Positions 26,321 through 33,810 of a stretch of 64,000 nt of DNA are shown here, piece by piece; positions within the stretch are counted from its first letter, which is position 1; every line of letters begins with the position of its first letter. A model generated the notes under the pieces. The model did not search any database. It was given only the letters and a program-made list of their open reading frames with translations, and was not told the origin of the DNA. Made by a program: the position numbers and the translations under genes. Source of the DNA: CAWINH01 sp963837425 (GTDB taxonomy: Bacteria > Chloroflexota > Limnocylindria > QHBO01); NCBI GenBank assembly GCA_963837425.1, contig CAWINH010000009.1, forward strand, positions 62,001 to 126,000, given 5' to 3'.

Positions 26321-26340
26321 ATGCGCATTCCTGCATATGA
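26321..26340 (+). promoter_or_regulatory. Putative ArsR operator/-10 region of the sulfur operon
   Basis: The sequence ATGCGCATTCCTGCATATGA contains an imperfect dyad: TGATGCGCA (from 26319) against TGCATATGA (26332-26340), six of nine positions pairing, with the internal palindrome ATGCGCAT. The AT-rich part could serve as a -10 element for the ArsR gene starting at 26355. Position directly before an arsR gene supports an autoregulatory site; the symmetry itself is only moderate. Confidence 0.4.
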
Positions 26341-26354
26341 CGGATCCTCGCGGC

Positions 26355-26711
26355 ATGGAACCGATCTACGAGCTCCAGGCGGAGATCCTCAAGACGCTCG
26401 CCAACTCGCGGCGGCTGGAGATCCTCCACCTGCTGGCCTCCGGCTCGAAAACGGTTGGCCAGATGGTCGACGAGCTCGGGATCGCGCAGCCGAACGTCTC
26501 CCAGCACCTGGCGCTGATGCGCACCGCGGGCGTCGTCGAGGCCGAACGGGTGGGTCGCGAGATTCACTACCACCTGGCTGACCCCGACATCATCGTCGCG
26601 TGTGGGCTGATGCGGCAGGCGCTGCAACGGCGCCTCGAGCGGCTGGCCAGACTCTCGCGCCAGACCGAAGAGGCGGTCCCCCAGGTCGCCCAGGCGACCG
26701 CAACCAGGTAG
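26355..26711 (+). CDS. ArsR-family transcriptional repressor of the sulfur operon
   Basis: A 118-residue winged-helix protein: PIYELQAEILKTLANSRRLE, then the recognition helix region GIAQPNVSQHLALMRTAGVV and the wing VGREIHYHLADPDII. It has one cysteine, in IIVACGLMR of the last helix, the place where persulfide-sensing ArsR proteins (SqrR/BigR) carry one of their two cysteines; the second is missing here. It lies 8 nt before the first DsrE-like gene, so it most likely controls the sulfur genes. ATG 26337 would add six residues; 26355 gives the usual family start. Confidence 0.85.
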   Translation: MEPIYELQAEILKTLANSRRLEILHLLASGSKTVGQMVDELGIAQPNVSQHLALMRTAGVVEAERVGREIHYHLADPDIIVACGLMRQALQRRLERLARLSRQTEEAVPQVAQATATR

Positions 26712-26719
26712 GAATCGCC

Positions 26720-27133
26720 ATGGATCAGCCGATCTCACTCGTCCTCTTCTCCGGGACCGACGACAAGCTGCAGTCGGCGGCGGTGATGACCGCCGGCGCG
26801 GCCGCCGTGGGACGCCCGGTGCACATCTTTCTGCAGTACTGGGCCCTCGACGCCTTCCGGGCCGACCGGATCACCCGCGATCACGGGCTCTCCGCGGAGG
26901 CGGGCCCGGCGGGGCATGCCGCGGTCGAGGCGCTTACTGCGGCAGGACAGGAGCCGTGGTACGCGACGATGCGGCTGGCCAAGGAGCTCGGCGAGGTCGA
27001 GATCCAGGCCTGCAGCCTGTCCATGGACCTGCTCGACATCAAGCAGGACGACCTTGACCCCCTGGTCGACGGCATCGAGGGCGTCGCCGCCTTCTGGATC
27101 GCCGCCGCCGAGGGCCCCGTCGTCTTCATCTGA
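26720..27133 (+). CDS. DsrE/DsrF/DsrH-like sulfur-carrier protein (first copy)
   Basis: A 137-residue protein of the DsrE superfamily: it opens with a strand and loop (ISLVLFSGTDDKLQSAAVM), has the helix AGAAAVGRPVHIFLQYWALD, and the key Cys in IQACSLSMDLLDI. In DsrE-type proteins this Cys accepts persulfide sulfur from TusA or a partner. Good ribosome-binding site (AGGTAGGA). It is the first of four small sulfur-transfer genes before SQR; its C-S-L-S-M-D-L-L resembles C-Q-M-S-M-D-M-M in the second copy at 27411, so the two are paralogs with distinct lengths. Confidence 0.85.
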   Translation: MDQPISLVLFSGTDDKLQSAAVMTAGAAAVGRPVHIFLQYWALDAFRADRITRDHGLSAEAGPAGHAAVEALTAAGQEPWYATMRLAKELGEVEIQACSLSMDLLDIKQDDLDPLVDGIEGVAAFWIAAAEGPVVFI

Positions 27134-27163
27134 GCTCGCAACGAGCCACAAGGGAGATCATCG

Positions 27164-27400
27164 ATGAGCGTCGAAGCCGTTGCCCAGCGCGTGGACGCGC
27201 GGGGCCTCTCCTGCCCGCTCCCCATCGTCCGCACCGCGATCGCCATCAAGACGATGGCATCCGGCGAGCTGGTGGAGGTGCTGGCAACCGACCCGGGCTC
27301 GACCAAGGACTTCGTGGCATGGGCCAAGACGACCGGCAACGAGCTGGTCGAGTCCGAGGTCACCGACGGTGTGTACCGATTCATCCTGCGCCGTAAGTGA
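27164..27400 (+). CDS. TusA-family sulfurtransferase (first copy)
   Basis: A 78-residue protein of the TusA/SirA fold. The persulfide-carrying cysteine sits in DARGLSCPLPIV, the family CPxP motif (residue about 17). It moves sulfane sulfur between proteins in the cytoplasm. AGGGAG precedes ATG 27164. It lies between the two DsrE-like genes. Confidence 0.9.
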   Translation: MSVEAVAQRVDARGLSCPLPIVRTAIAIKTMASGELVEVLATDPGSTKDFVAWAKTTGNELVESEVTDGVYRFILRRK

Positions 27401-27410
27401 GGCGAGAACC

Positions 27411-27995
27411 ATGACACCCACATTGACCCCTGAGACGAAGCTCACCGACGAGCTGCTCGCGGGCCTTGACGACCCGACCCCGGAGGCCGAGGCGCAGCCT
27501 GCCCCCGATGGCGCGATCAAGACCAAGGACATCGTGATCATCTGCGAGAGCGGAGACCTCGAGCGCACCTGGGCGACGACCATCCTCGCGTCGACCGCTG
27601 CCGCATCGGGCATGAACGTCTCGATCTTCTTCACCTTCTGGGGCTTCTTCCCCCTCATCCGGCCCGAGAAGCGGATCACCGGCGAGAACTGGATGCAGAA
27701 GATGCTCTCGTTCATGAACCGGCCGGGCATCGACCATCTGAAGCTGAGCCGCATGAACTTCATGGGCATGGGCCCGTGGATGATGAAGAAGCTCGCCGCG
27801 AAGTACGGCGTCGCGGAGCCGGGCGAGCTCCTCGCCATGGCCCAGGCGATGGGCGTCAAGCTCCTGCCCTGCCAGATGAGCATGGACATGATGGGCTTCA
27901 AGCGCGAAGACCTCATCGACGGGCTCGAGGAGCCGGTCGGGGCGGCCACCGTGCTCGAGATGATTGCCAGCGGCACGCCCGCGCTCTTCATCTGA
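27411..27995 (+). CDS. DsrE-like sulfur-carrier protein (second, longer copy)
   Basis: A 194-residue protein with an acidic, disordered N-terminus of about 40 residues and then a DsrE2-type domain: KDIVIICESGDLERTWATTI, MNVSIFFTFWGFFPL, a Met-rich helix (RMNFMGMGPWMMKKL) and the active Cys in KLLPCQMSMDMMGF. DsrE2-type proteins are often membrane-attached or bind a membrane partner; no certain membrane helix is seen here. It likely hands sulfur to or from the second TusA, 28 nt downstream. Confidence 0.88.
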   Translation: MTPTLTPETKLTDELLAGLDDPTPEAEAQPAPDGAIKTKDIVIICESGDLERTWATTILASTAAASGMNVSIFFTFWGFFPLIRPEKRITGENWMQKMLSFMNRPGIDHLKLSRMNFMGMGPWMMKKLAAKYGVAEPGELLAMAQAMGVKLLPCQMSMDMMGFKREDLIDGLEEPVGAATVLEMIASGTPALFI

Positions 27996-28023
27996 TGACA
28001 ACGATCGAAAGGACGGAACGCTG

Positions 28024-28269
<246 letters not shown>

Positions 28270-28281
28270 GAGGAACCTGCG

Positions 28282-29436
28282 ATGCAGCGAGTCCTCGTGA
28301 TCGGCGGTGGCGTCGGGGGGACGCTGACCGCCAACCTGCTGGTCCGCAGGCTCCGGCACCAGATCGATCGGGGTGAGGCGAGCGTGACGGTGGTGGACGA
28401 GCGAGGGGAGCACGTCTACCAGCCGGGCTTCATGTACATCGCCATGGGCAACGAAAAGCCCGAGCGCCTGATGCGCAAGGAGCGCTCGCTGCTCGACGAT
28501 CGGGTCAGACTCGAGATAGGCCGCGTGGTCCGCGTCGACGAGTCGGGCTCGTACGTGGAGCTCGAAGACCGGACGCGACTGCCGTATGACCAGCTCGTGA
28601 TCGCATCGGGCTCGCGCATCGTTCCGGAAGAGGTGGAGCACTTCGACACCGAGGCGCATCACTTCTACGGGCCGGAGCCGGCCGCCAGGTTGCGGAAGGC
28701 CCTCGACGCCTTCACCGGCGGCCGGATCGTGATCGGCATCGCCGGGATGCCGTACAAGTGTCCGCCCGCCCCGCTGGAGGTGGCGTTCCTCATCGAGGCT
28801 GAGCTCCGCGAGCGTGGCCTGCGCGAGAAGAGCGAGGTTCACTACTGCAGCCCGATCGGCCGCGCGTTCACGATCGAGAGCGTCAGCGAGATGGCGACTC
28901 CCATCCTCGCCGAGAAGGGGATCGAGCTGCATACCTTCTTCAACGTCGAGACCATTGACCCGACGCGGAAGGTGGTGAACAGCCTCGAGGGCGAGGAGAT
29001 GCCCTACGACCTCCTCATCCTCGTGCCGCCGCATCGCGGGGCGCAGTTCCTCGTGGACTCGGGATTGGCGACCGGGGCCGGTTGGCTCCCGACCGACCAT
29101 CACACCCTGCAGGTGGGTGGCCGGCCGAACGTCTACGCGTTGGGCGACGCCACGGACCTGCCGCTATCGAAGGCCGGCTCCACCGCGCACTTCGAGGCCC
29201 CCGTTGTGGCGGAGCGAGTCGCCGCAGCGGTGCAGGGTCGTGAGCCGAGTGGCAAGCACGCGTCCTACGAGGGCAGGGTGATGTGCTTCTTCGAGGTGGG
29301 CGACGGCAAGGGCACGCTGCTCCAGTTCGACTACACGCATCCGCCGCGGCCGCCGAAGCCGAACCGCTTCTGGCACCTGGGCAAGATCGTCTTCAACAAG
29401 ACGTACTGGCACACGGTGCCGAAGGGAAGGGTCTAG
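28282..29436 (+). CDS. Sulfide:quinone oxidoreductase-type flavoprotein
   Basis: A 384-residue FAD protein of the SQR family. FAD-binding motif VIGGGVGGTLTANLL at the start, active-site Cys in GMPYKCPPAPLEVAFL (residue about 158), second FAD motif NVYALGDATDLPLSKAGS (about 280), and a C-terminal aromatic, basic segment (NRFWHLGKIVFNKTYW) of the type used for membrane attachment. SQR proteins oxidise sulfide to polysulfide or persulfide and reduce quinone. Cysteines also occur in VHYCSPI and RVMCFFEVG. As the last gene of the operon it would produce the sulfane sulfur that the TusA/DsrE proteins carry. Confidence 0.88.
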   Translation: MQRVLVIGGGVGGTLTANLLVRRLRHQIDRGEASVTVVDERGEHVYQPGFMYIAMGNEKPERLMRKERSLLDDRVRLEIGRVVRVDESGSYVELEDRTRLPYDQLVIASGSRIVPEEVEHFDTEAHHFYGPEPAARLRKALDAFTGGRIVIGIAGMPYKCPPAPLEVAFLIEAELRERGLREKSEVHYCSPIGRAFTIESVSEMATPILAEKGIELHTFFNVETIDPTRKVVNSLEGEEMPYDLLILVPPHRGAQFLVDSGLATGAGWLPTDHHTLQVGGRPNVYALGDATDLPLSKAGSTAHFEAPVVAERVAAAVQGREPSGKHASYEGRVMCFFEVGDGKGTLLQFDYTHPPRPPKPNRFWHLGKIVFNKTYWHTVPKGRV

Positions 29437-29465
29437 CGGAACGCCACTCTCCGCAGCCCCGCGTG

Positions 29466-29492
29466 ATCGGCGCCGGCGACTCCGGCGCCGAT
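29466..29492 (+). terminator. Strong hairpin after the sulfur operon
   Basis: A perfect 11-bp inverted repeat (ATCGGCGCCGG / CCGGCGCCGAT) with a 5-nt loop lies 29 nt after the SQR stop and 25 nt before the P-type ATPase start. It has no T-run, so it is not a classical intrinsic terminator; it may end or stabilise the SQR transcript or act as a leader structure. Confidence 0.55.
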
Positions 29493-29517
29493 CCCGTCCG
29501 CTGCCGAATGGCCGATC

Positions 29518-32022
29518 ATGAGGCCCATGACGCCTGAGCAGCCCCACGCGACGGATGCAACGGTCGTCGCCAGCGCCCTGGGGGTGAGCCCGGCGACTGG
29601 CCTGGGGGAGGAGGAAGCCGGCCGTCGCCTGGCGGTCGCCGGCCCGAATGAGCTGGAGGCGCGCGAGGTGCCTCCCCTGTGGCGGATGCTGTGGGACGCG
29701 GCCACCGAGCCATTCATCGTGCTGCTGGCCGCGGCCGGAATCCTGGCCATCGTCCTCGGCGAGGTCAGGGACGGTGTGCTGGTCCTGCTGGGCCTCGTCC
29801 CCATCGTCGGCGCGGACGTCGCGACCGAGTTCCGCGCGGAGCGCGCCCTCGACGCCCTGCGGGCCGCATCCGCCCCCGTCGCGCGCGTGCGCCGCGACGG
29901 GAGCGCCCGCGACATCCCGGCGGCGGCGCTCGTGCCGGGCGACGTCGTGCTGCTGCGCGCCGGCGACGTGGTGCCGGCGGACCTTCGTCTCCTCGAGGTG
30001 GAGGGGTTGCAGGTCAACACGGCCGCGCTCACCGGTGAGTCGGTGCCGGAAACGGCGACGGCCCGCCCGGATGCCCAGGCGGCCCCCCTGGCGGACCGCC
30101 GATCCATGGGCTACGCGGGCACCTCGGTGGTGGGCGGTCGCGCCCTCGGCGTGGTGGTGGCGACCGGGCGGCAGACGGAGGTGGGCCGGATTGCTGGCAG
30201 CCTGGCGTCCACCGAACGCCGGCGCTCCCCGGTCCAGCGGGAGCTGGATCGGCTCGTCGGCATCCTGCTCGTTGCGGCCGTGGGCCTCATCGTCATTACC
30301 GTCGGCGCGGGCTTCCTGCGCGGTCAGCCGGCCGGTGCGAACCTGCTCGCCGGCATCAGCGCCGCCATCGCCGCCATTCCCGAGGAGCCGCCGGTCCTGC
30401 TGGCCGTGATCCTGGGCCTCGGCGCGTACCGGCTCCTGCGCCGCGACGTCCTCGTCCGCCGTCTGAACGCCCAGGAGACGCTCGGCGCGGTTGACCTGAT
30501 CCTCACCGACAAGACCGGGACGATCACGCGCGGGCGGCTCGAGCTCGCCGGTGTGATCACCCGCGATGGACCGATGGAGGGGCCCGCCCGCGACGCGCTC
30601 GTGGCCGAGGCTCTGCGCGCCGAGGACGACGCCTGGCACGTGGCCGCAGGCGGCCGTGCGGGGTCGTTCGCCACCGCCATGAGCGACGCGCTGGGGGTCG
30701 TCCCGACGCTCGACCCCGGGGAGCTGCTGGCGGCATCCGGCGCGTCCGACACCCAGCCGTTCTCTCGCACCCGGACCGCCGGGGAGGAGCTCGCACTGGG
30801 AGCCCCCGAGGCGGTGCTGGAGCTGTGCGACACGCTCTTCGGCGGGGACGCCGAGGCGTGGCATGCGGCGATCATCGAGGAGTCGGCAGCGGGCGGGCGG
30901 ACGCTGCTGCTGGCCCGCCGCGCCGCTGGCGAGAGCTGGGAGCCACGCGCGCTGCTCGTCTTCGCCGATCCGCTGCGGGACGAGGTTCCGGCGGCCATGG
31001 CCATGGCGCAGCGGGCCGGCATCCAGGTGCTGGTCGTCACCGGTGATCACCCGCGGACCGCCGCCGCCATCGCCAGCGCCGCGGGCCTCGACACCTCGCA
31101 CGTCGTCACCGGCCCCGAGCTCGACGCCTGGGACCAGGATCGGCTGCGCCGGGAGCTGCCGGCAATGCGCATCGTGGCCCGCGCCGTGCCGGAGCAGAAG
31201 CTCAGGCTCGTCGAGGCGGCCCGCGCCGCGGGACGCACCGTGGCGGTCACCGGTGACGGCGTGAACGACGCGCCGGCCCTGCACCGGGCGGACGTCGCAG
31301 TGGCGATGGGCAGCGGGACGCAGGTCGCGCGCGAGGCTGCGGACCTCGTTCTCGGCGACGACTCGTTCGGGACGCTGATGAACGGCCTGCGGGAGGGCCG
31401 CCGGATCGTGGAGAACGTCCAGAAGGGCCTCGTCTTCCTCATCTCGACCCACGTCGCGCTGCTCGGCTTCATCCTGATCGCGACCCTGGCCGGTTACGGC
31501 CAGCCGCTGCTGCCCATCCAGATCCTGTGGATGGAGCTCTTCATCGACGTTTCCACCTCGGTCGCCTTCGAGCGCGAGCCCGAGGAGCCCGGCGCCATGG
31601 ATCGGTCGCCCAGGCCCCGCGACGAGCCGCTCCTGTCCCGCGGCCTGCTGGGTCGGATCGCGCTGGCGGGCGGCTTCACCGCGGTCGCGGCCCTCGTCGT
31701 CATCGAGCTGCGTGGCGGTGACCCCGACCATGCGCGGTGGTTCGCATACACCGCGCTGGCAGTTGGACAGGTAGTCCGCGCCAACGCGAACCGGAGCCTG
31801 TCGACATCGGTCCTGCGGCTGCCGCGCAACACGTTCCTGGCGGCTGCGGCACTGCTGGTGGTTGCGTTGCAGACGGCGATCCCGTTCGTCCCGCCGCTCG
31901 CCGATGCCTTCCGCGCCTCGCCGCTCAACGCGACCGAGTGGGGACTGGTGGCTGCCATTGCCCTCGCACCGGCGGTCGTTGCCGACATCGTGCGCCGCGT
32001 GGGCCGAGCCTGGGTGGCCTGA
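29518..32022 (+). CDS. P-type cation-transporting ATPase
   Basis: An 834-residue membrane pump. Order: N-terminal cation ATPase region, first helix pair (FIVLLAAAGILAIVLG), actuator loop TGESVPE (residue about 170), helix with the unusual IPEEPPVLL instead of PEGLP/PEGLV, phosphorylation motif DKTGTITRGRLE (about 330), a short nucleotide-binding domain with GAPEAVLELC but without the usual Lys before Gly-Ala-Pro-Glu, hinge GDGVNDAPALHRADVAVAMG, and six C-terminal helices. It is related to the Ca2+/Mn2+ (P2) group, but the changed helix-4 motif makes the cation uncertain. ATG 29527 is an alternative start. Confidence 0.85.
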   Translation: MRPMTPEQPHATDATVVASALGVSPATGLGEEEAGRRLAVAGPNELEAREVPPLWRMLWDAATEPFIVLLAAAGILAIVLGEVRDGVLVLLGLVPIVGADVATEFRAERALDALRAASAPVARVRRDGSARDIPAAALVPGDVVLLRAGDVVPADLRLLEVEGLQVNTAALTGESVPETATARPDAQAAPLADRRSMGYAGTSVVGGRALGVVVATGRQTEVGRIAGSLASTERRRSPVQRELDRLVGILLVAAVGLIVITVGAGFLRGQPAGANLLAGISAAIAAIPEEPPVLLAVILGLGAYRLLRRDVLVRRLNAQETLGAVDLILTDKTGTITRGRLELAGVITRDGPMEGPARDALVAEALRAEDDAWHVAAGGRAGSFATAMSDALGVVPTLDPGELLAASGASDTQPFSRTRTAGEELALGAPEAVLELCDTLFGGDAEAWHAAIIEESAAGGRTLLLARRAAGESWEPRALLVFADPLRDEVPAAMAMAQRAGIQVLVVTGDHPRTAAAIASAAGLDTSHVVTGPELDAWDQDRLRRELPAMRIVARAVPEQKLRLVEAARAAGRTVAVTGDGVNDAPALHRADVAVAMGSGTQVAREAADLVLGDDSFGTLMNGLREGRRIVENVQKGLVFLISTHVALLGFILIATLAGYGQPLLPIQILWMELFIDVSTSVAFEREPEEPGAMDRSPRPRDEPLLSRGLLGRIALAGGFTAVAALVVIELRGGDPDHARWFAYTALAVGQVVRANANRSLSTSVLRLPRNTFLAAAALLVVALQTAIPFVPPLADAFRASPLNATEWGLVAAIALAPAVVADIVRRVGRAWVA

Positions 32023-32038
32023 TCCGGGCTGCTGAGGC

Positions 32039-32707
32039 ATGATCGGACCCGTGGGCCGGATCGCCGTCTACCTCGAGGTCGGAGCCAAGCGCACCTTCGC
32101 CAACGCCGTGGACTGGCCCGGCTGGTCACGTCACGCGCGCGCGGAGGCGGATGCGCTCGAGGCGGTCTTCGACTACGCGCCGCGCTATGCGCGTGCCGTC
32201 GGTGCTGCAGCGGCGTTCGAGCCTCCCTCGACGCTCGCCGACCTCGACGTGGTCGAGCGCCTGGAGGGCGATGCCACCACGGACTTCGGCGCGCCATCGG
32301 CCTGGTCCACGGCGGACCTCGAGCCGATGGACGAGCGCGCGGTCGCGCGCCATGGCTCGCTGCTGAGCGCCGCCTGGAGCGCGCTGAACGCGGCGGCTCG
32401 CGCCGCCGAGGGGAAGGAGCTCGCCACCGGCCCGCGCGGTGGAGGCCGCAGCCTGGCGAAGATCGTGGACCACGTGGCCGATGCGGAGATCGCCTACCTC
32501 TCGAAGCTCGGGTCGCGCCGCCCGCCCGCTGGCGTGGATTCCCGTGAATTCGTGCTCGAGGTGCTGGCCGCGCGCGCTCGCGATGAGGAGCCGTCGAACC
32601 CGAGCAGGGTGGCGAAGCGCTGGCCGCCTCGCTTCTTCGTGCGCCGCGCCGCGTGGCATGCGCTCGACCATGCCTGGGAGATCGAGGACCGGGTCGCCGA
32701 AGGCTAG
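32039..32707 (+). CDS. DinB-like protein
   Basis: A 222-residue protein of uncertain function. The N-terminal part (IAVYLEVGAKRTFANAVDWP, GWSRHARAEADALEAV) and the C-terminal four-helix part with IVDHVADAEIAYLSKLG and AAWHALDHAWEIEDR match a class of actinobacterial/Chloroflexota proteins related to DinB. The histidines in VDHVAD and WHALDH could form the metal site typical of DinB folds. It starts 17 nt after the ATPase gene and shares a CTAG stop with the convergent racemase gene. Confidence 0.65.
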   Translation: MIGPVGRIAVYLEVGAKRTFANAVDWPGWSRHARAEADALEAVFDYAPRYARAVGAAAAFEPPSTLADLDVVERLEGDATTDFGAPSAWSTADLEPMDERAVARHGSLLSAAWSALNAAARAAEGKELATGPRGGGRSLAKIVDHVADAEIAYLSKLGSRRPPAGVDSREFVLEVLAARARDEEPSNPSRVAKRWPPRFFVRRAAWHALDHAWEIEDRVAEG

Positions 32708-33768
32708 CTGGACAGGCCCCACAGGTCGCCGACCGTGAACCCGGAGTCGAACGGGTCGTTCTCATCGACGACGAGCTCGGCGCGGCCTGTGATCCAGGCC
32801 GATCCAGTGAGCTGCGGCACGACCGCCGCGCGGTCGCCGACCCGGGTCTCGCGGAGCAGGCGCCCGGTCCAGGTCGTGCCCAGGATCCCCTCGTGGACGT
32901 AGTCGGTCTCGAGCGCCAGCTCGCCGCGGGCGTGGAGCACGGCCATCCGCGCGCACGTCCCGGTGCCGCAGGGCGAGCGATCCAGGACACCGGTGAACGA
33001 GGAGGGACGCGACCAGTCGAGCGTGCCGGACGAGACGACCACCGTGTTGCGGCCATGCGCGCCCGGTACGGTCGGCGGTCCAGTGAGCTCGATGATGCTG
33101 ATCCCGGCGACCGTGGGCAGCGTGGGGTGCACGACCGGGAGCTGCTCGCGGGCAGCGGCCTTTACCATCTCGCCCACCCGCACGAGGTCTCTTCCAGCGT
33201 CGGGGGTCAGCGACAGGCCGAGCGCGGCCGCATCGGTCAGGGCATAGAACATCCCGCCCCAGGCCACGTCCACGGTCACCGTGCCCAGGCCGGGGACCTC
33301 CACCCGCGCGTCGAGGTGGACGGCGAAGGCGGGCACGTTCTCGAAGGTGATCGAACGGGCCAGGCCGTCACGCACCTCGGCTCGGACCCGGATGAGGCCC
33401 GCAGGGGCCTCCAGCACCAGCTCGGTGACCGGCTCGCTGACGGGCACCAGCCCCTCGCTGATGAGCACGGTGGCGGTGCAGATCGTATTCGAGCCTGACA
33501 TGGCCGGGTATTCGGCCTGCTCCATGATCACGAAGCCCGCATCGGCCTCCGCCGTCGTGGGTGGCAGGACGAGGTTGGCGCACAGGGCCGGGTAGCCGCG
33601 CGGCTCGCGCAGGACGAGTCGCCTGAGCCGATCCCCCTCGGCTGCCAGGTGATCGCGCTTCGCGAGCATCGTGTCCCCCGGCACGTCGTGGACGCCGCCG
33701 ATGATCACCCGTCCGGGCTCGCCACCCGCATGGGCGTCGACGACGCGGATGGACCGATCCAGGCGCAT
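32704..33768 (-). CDS. Proline racemase-family enzyme (4-hydroxyproline epimerase type)
   Basis: A 354-residue member of the proline racemase superfamily (racemases, 4-hydroxyproline 2-epimerases and 3-hydroxyproline dehydratases). Start at ATG 33768, MRLDRSIRVVDAHAGGEPGR, although the frame is open upstream. The second catalytic Cys is present in DRSPCGTGTCARM. The first catalytic position, usually Cys in MCGH, reads MSGSNTIC, so it is Ser. A Ser-Cys pair fits epimerase-like members better than true proline racemases, and a Cys-Thr dehydratase is excluded; the exact substrate remains open. It is divergent from the cyclase-ATPase gene, with 42 nt between starts. Confidence 0.8.
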   Translation of the reverse strand: MRLDRSIRVVDAHAGGEPGRVIIGGVHDVPGDTMLAKRDHLAAEGDRLRRLVLREPRGYPALCANLVLPPTTAEADAGFVIMEQAEYPAMSGSNTICTATVLISEGLVPVSEPVTELVLEAPAGLIRVRAEVRDGLARSITFENVPAFAVHLDARVEVPGLGTVTVDVAWGGMFYALTDAAALGLSLTPDAGRDLVRVGEMVKAAAREQLPVVHPTLPTVAGISIIELTGPPTVPGAHGRNTVVVSSGTLDWSRPSSFTGVLDRSPCGTGTCARMAVLHARGELALETDYVHEGILGTTWTGRLLRETRVGDRAAVVPQLTGSAWITGRAELVVDENDPFDSGFTVGDLWGLSS

Positions 33769-33810
33769 GGCGCCATGGTGCCACGCGCACTCGAGCGCTA
33801 GCATCGGCGC

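Noticed and set aside
26720..27995. A recent duplication of one DsrE-TusA pair
   Set aside because: The two DsrE-like proteins differ in length and sequence outside the active Cys segment, and the TusA motifs differ (CPLP and CPGP), so the pairs are old paralogs.
29466..29492. Classical Rho-independent terminator
   Set aside because: The stem is strong but no T-run follows; listed only as a hairpin with termination as a possibility.
29164..32040. A 958-codon open frame on the minus strand opposite the P-type ATPase, and similar long antisense frames elsewhere
   Set aside because: Arg/Gly/Ala-rich, no domain, wholly antisense to clear genes; long shadow frames are expected at about 70% GC.
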